Assembly (NCBI GenBank): GCA_046484975.1
Contig: JAWOHX010000057.1
Location: 1-6,858, forward strand
Direction: 5' to 3'
Source: JAWOHX01 sp046484975
GTDB lineage: Bacteria; Bacillota; Clostridia; DUPQ01
Length of the DNA: 6,858 nucleotides
Part shown: positions 1 to 6,858 of the stretch, piece by piece
How the letters are laid out: every line of letters starts with the position of its first letter
Position numbering within the stretch: the stretch's first letter is position 1
Translations under genes and position numbers: made by a program
Notes under the pieces: model-generated
The model's database searches: none
Told to the model about the DNA's origin: nothing
Seen by the model: the letters and a program-made list of their open reading frames with translations, nothing else

Positions 1-4571
<4,571 letters not shown>

Positions 4572-4572
<1 letters not shown>

Positions 4573-5489
4573 TGTTGATTACGGAAAACAAACGCCCCAC
4601 CATCCTGTTGGTGGATGACACCCCATCAAATCTGATGGTGCTCGGAGAGTTCCTTCAGGACAAATATGAGGTGATTGTGGCCACCGACGGCCAGACCGCC
4701 CTGAAAAAAATTGCCTTTTCACCCCCGGACATCATTCTTTTGGACATTCTGATGTCCGACATGGATGGGTATGAGGTATGCCGCAGGATCAAGGGGGATC
4801 CGGGAGCCGCCCATATTCCCATTATTTTCATCACGGCAAAAAATGCAGAAGAAGACGAAGCCCAGGGACTGGATGCAGGCGCGGTGGACTATATCACCAA
4901 GCCTTTTTCCCTTCCCATCGTAGGAGCCCGGATAAGGACCCATCTGGAACTGAAGAAAAAAACCGATCTGCTGGAAAGTCTTTCCCAGCGGGACGGTCTC
5001 ACTGGCATCTTCAACCGCCGCCAGTTTAATATGGTGATGGAAGCCGAGTGGAAACGGGCAACCCGGGAAGGCCGCCCCATAACGGTGATTATGCTGGATA
5101 TTGATAATTTCAAGCTGTTCAACGATAATTATGGTCATCTTTCAGGAGATGAATGCCTCAAGACAATTGCCAGGGCCCTGTCCAATGCCTTTGTCCGTTC
5201 AACGGATTTTGTGGCACGGTATGGGGGCGAGGAGTTTGTGATCATCCTTCCGGACACTCACGAGGAAAAAGCCCGGGATGCCGGGGAACGGGCCAGAAAC
5301 ACCGTGGAATCCCTCCATATTGTCCACGGGTTTTCCCATGCCTCCCCCTATGTCACCATCAGTGTGGGCGTGGCCTCCACCATTCCTAAGCCTCAGGGCA
5401 GTTTCATCGATCTGCTGGAAAAGGCCGATTCAGCCATGTACGAAGCCAAACTGGCAGGACGCAACCAAGTGAAGACCAAGGCACTGTAA
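4572..5489 (+). CDS. REC-GGDEF response regulator, diguanylate cyclase
   Basis: A 305-residue cytoplasmic response regulator predicted to make cyclic di-GMP from two GTP. The receiver domain spans residues 10-125, with the acidic pair D15/D16, phospho-acceptor D58, T88 and K110. A short helical linker (about 125-138) leads to a GGDEF domain (about 139-303). The active-site loop is RYGGEEF (218-222), and the metal/substrate motif LDIDNFKLFNDNYGH (175-189) is canonical. An inhibitory I-site RxxD (R209-D212) sits five residues before GGEEF, so product feedback inhibition is expected. The layout is PleD-like but with a single REC. One oddity: the usual MP after the phospho-acceptor Asp is MS here (S62). 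The start is fixed by the GGAGGA site and the one-base overlap with the kinase gene, which is its likely phospho-donor via the Hpt domain (inference). No DNA-binding domain is present. Confidence 0.96.
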
Positions 5490-5545
5490 AGCCTCCTGCA
5501 TGCAAGTCTTTTCAAGTGGTTTTTCCTGTGACGGCAACTTTGTCT
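5490..5545. other. Short convergent intergenic gap
   Basis: The 56 bases separate the 3' ends of the cyclase gene and the - strand gene. A TGCATGCA palindrome and two direct copies of CAAGT are visible, as are short T runs. I find no GC-rich hairpin followed by a T tract on either strand, so no intrinsic terminator can be called. Confidence 0.6.
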
Positions 5546-6858
5546 TTATTTCCCCCACCTGTGCTTGATGGAATAAGCCAGCAGCTTGAAAGGCTGCAGA
5601 AGATCCGTTTTCTGTCCCTGCCTGCCATTGATGCGGTGGGACATGGCATTGCGCTGGAACAGGAAGTATGAAAGGACACGCAGGCGGTCTTTCAAGGACG
5701 CAGGCAGCATGACCTTAACTAGTTTGTCATAGACCTTTGCCTTGGTGCTTTGCCGGGGAAAGAACAGCATCCTTTTGTAAAACCCCTGGTATATCCGCTT
5801 CCCATGGAAACTTTCAGCCGTGTGCCCACCGAAGGAGCGAATGCTGGTGTATTCCCCTGCCATGTGCAGACAGATGGCAACCAGCTTCGAAAGGTTCGGA
5901 TTCCGCACTGACCCTCGGATCCATTCCCAGTCCATTTCCTCCTGGTATCTCATCACCATCCGGCACAGGTCAGACAACCATTTCATGCTCATGAAGGAAT
6001 GATGCATGGAAAAATGGAACACCATGAACAGGAATTCCATCTCAGGAACAAGGCAATGGACCTCTCTGCCTTCCAGTGACAGCGACATGGCATTCCCATG
6101 CCAGTCAAAGCCTGCCACTGGAAATATTTCACGTAGAAGTGAACCCTTCTTGAACCCCACCAGCTCTGAATGAAGGTCCACGATATATGGATACGGGATG
6201 GCTTCCCTGGCAAAGGTAAGTTCAACGGGGATGTCCTCCTCCCGTCCGCTTTCCAGGTCATATTCTCTTTTTAGTCCCGCATACTCCGGATTGATGTACC
6301 CAAGGCTGTATAGGATACCTGCCGCCTTTGTGAACTGGTCTGGTTCCACCAGGATGTCCAGGTCAATGGCATTTCGGAGCATATCGTCCCCGTAGAGCCT
6401 TTCCAGGACCTCTATTCCTTTTAATGTGATGCACCGGATGCCTTGCTTCTCCAGCGTTGCAATCACCTCCATGGCATTTTCCCGGATGAAGCTGTTCCGG
6501 ATGGCCGCAAGCCCGGCTTTTTTGAGAAGGAGCCCTGTGTATCCCTCCGGGAACAGCCCGGCCAGATCCTTCCTGTTGCAGACAGAATAAATCAACCCCT
6601 CCAGGCCTGTCCGGGCAGTCAGCTCCTCCAGCCTGACGAAATCACACTTCCTGGTGAGCCTCCGTAGCGTATCTATGCTGGTGAGCCCGTTGGCTGCCCT
6701 GAGGATCTCCACCAGGAGCCTCTGTTCCTTCCCCACGGCCAGCGCCTCGAGCGGGTTCTGCAGGCCGTCATAGACCTGCCCGAGCATACCGGGCCCGAGT
6801 TGCACCGACAGCATCTGGCCGGTCAATTGGTCAAGCACGAGGTGATCTACATCATCCC
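5546..6858 (-). CDS. NTP_transf_5-type nucleotidyltransferase with V-ATPase subunit A-like N-terminus, partial at right edge
   Basis: Reading leftward, the frame is open from the right edge to the TAA at 5546-5548; the first usable start inside is GTG at 6838 (430 residues, numbering used here). From about residue 37 the protein matches the family of uncharacterised nucleotidyltransferases (Pfam NTP_transf_5). It has an N-terminal helical part (40-130), then ITLKGIEVLERLYGDD (137-152) and the metal-binding D159-L-D161 motif. A later helical half includes DLHSEL and the histidine-rich HFSMHH...WLSDL stretch (about 275-292), also typical of the family. Substrate and role are unknown; relatives often occur in polysaccharide or peptide-modification loci. 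Residues 7-34 instead resemble V/A-ATPase subunit A. A GTG at 6734-6736, preceded eight bases upstream by GAGG, could be an alternative start giving a protein of ordinary family layout. It converges on the signalling operon, so no functional link is implied. Confidence 0.8.
   Translation of the reverse strand, partial: DDVDHLVLDQLTGQMLSVQLGPGMLGQVYDGLQNPLEALAVGKEQRLLVEILRAANGLTSIDTLRRLTRKCDFVRLEELTARTGLEGLIYSVCNRKDLAGLFPEGYTGLLLKKAGLAAIRNSFIRENAMEVIATLEKQGIRCITLKGIEVLERLYGDDMLRNAIDLDILVEPDQFTKAAGILYSLGYINPEYAGLKREYDLESGREEDIPVELTFAREAIPYPYIVDLHSELVGFKKGSLLREIFPVAGFDWHGNAMSLSLEGREVHCLVPEMEFLFMVFHFSMHHSFMSMKWLSDLCRMVMRYQEEMDWEWIRGSVRNPNLSKLVAICLHMAGEYTSIRSFGGHTAESFHGKRIYQGFYKRMLFFPRQSTKAKVYDKLVKVMLPASLKDRLRVLSYFLFQRNAMSHRINGRQGQKTDLLQPFKLLAYSIKHRWGK
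6737..6858 (-). other. V/A-type ATPase subunit A-like segment joined in frame to the nucleotidyltransferase
   Basis: The translation contains TGQMLSVQLGPGMLGQVYDG followed by LQNPLEALA. This matches the conserved segment around residues 75-115 of V/A-type ATP synthase catalytic subunit A, where TGxxLSVELGPGLL and YDGIQRPL or FDGLQNPL are hallmarks. The match stops near base 6737, before any Walker A motif, and nucleotidyltransferase sequence follows directly. By hand count, 82 of 128 bases in 6731-6858 are G or C (64%), against 29 of 60 in 6421-6480. The upstream part of subunit A would lie beyond the window. It may be a fusion, a pseudogene fragment or a chimeric contig end. Confidence 0.65.

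Noticed and set aside
5490..5545. Bidirectional terminator between the convergent genes
   Set aside because: The TGCATGCA palindrome is only eight bases and leaves no loop. The CAAGT copies are direct rather than inverted, and no stable stem with a T tract was found.
5737..6002. Small + strand open frames opposite the nucleotidyltransferase
   Set aside because: They overlap a strand whose protein has clear family motifs, and their translations have no recognisable domain.

Overview
The window holds three protein-coding genes and almost no non-coding DNA. Two co-directional + strand genes form a signalling operon: a very large hybrid sensor histidine kinase (entering from the left edge) and a REC-GGDEF diguanylate cyclase whose start codon overlaps the kinase stop codon. 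A third gene lies convergently on the - strand and runs to the right edge. No RNA genes, CRISPR arrays, insertion sequences or clear terminators were seen.

Left and centre (1-5489): the kinase reads as a PhnD/TtrS-like solute-binding sensor, one membrane segment, three PAS domains (the second cysteine-rich), GAF, HisKA, HATPase, two receiver domains and an Hpt domain. All core phosphorelay residues are visible. The adjacent gene has a receiver domain and an intact GGDEF domain. The simplest model is that a small extracytoplasmic ligand, plus cytoplasmic PAS/GAF inputs, drives a phosphorelay that ends on the REC of the cyclase and so sets c-di-GMP levels. The ligand is unknown.

Right (5546-6858, - strand): a protein of the uncharacterised NTP_transf_5 nucleotidyltransferase type. 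Its N-terminal stretch does not look like that family. It closely resembles the N-terminal region of V/A-type ATPase catalytic subunit A, and the DNA there is visibly more GC-rich. This in-frame junction is the oddest thing in the window. It could be a real gene fusion, a recombination scar or an assembly chimera at a contig end.

Organism: a bacterium of moderate GC (roughly 50-55% by eye) with a strong GGAGGA ribosome binding site. Large PhnD-sensor hybrid kinases and cysteine-rich PAS domains are frequent in anaerobes such as sulfate reducers and Negativicutes, so an anaerobic environmental or gut bacterium is plausible. The lineage cannot be fixed from the sequence alone.
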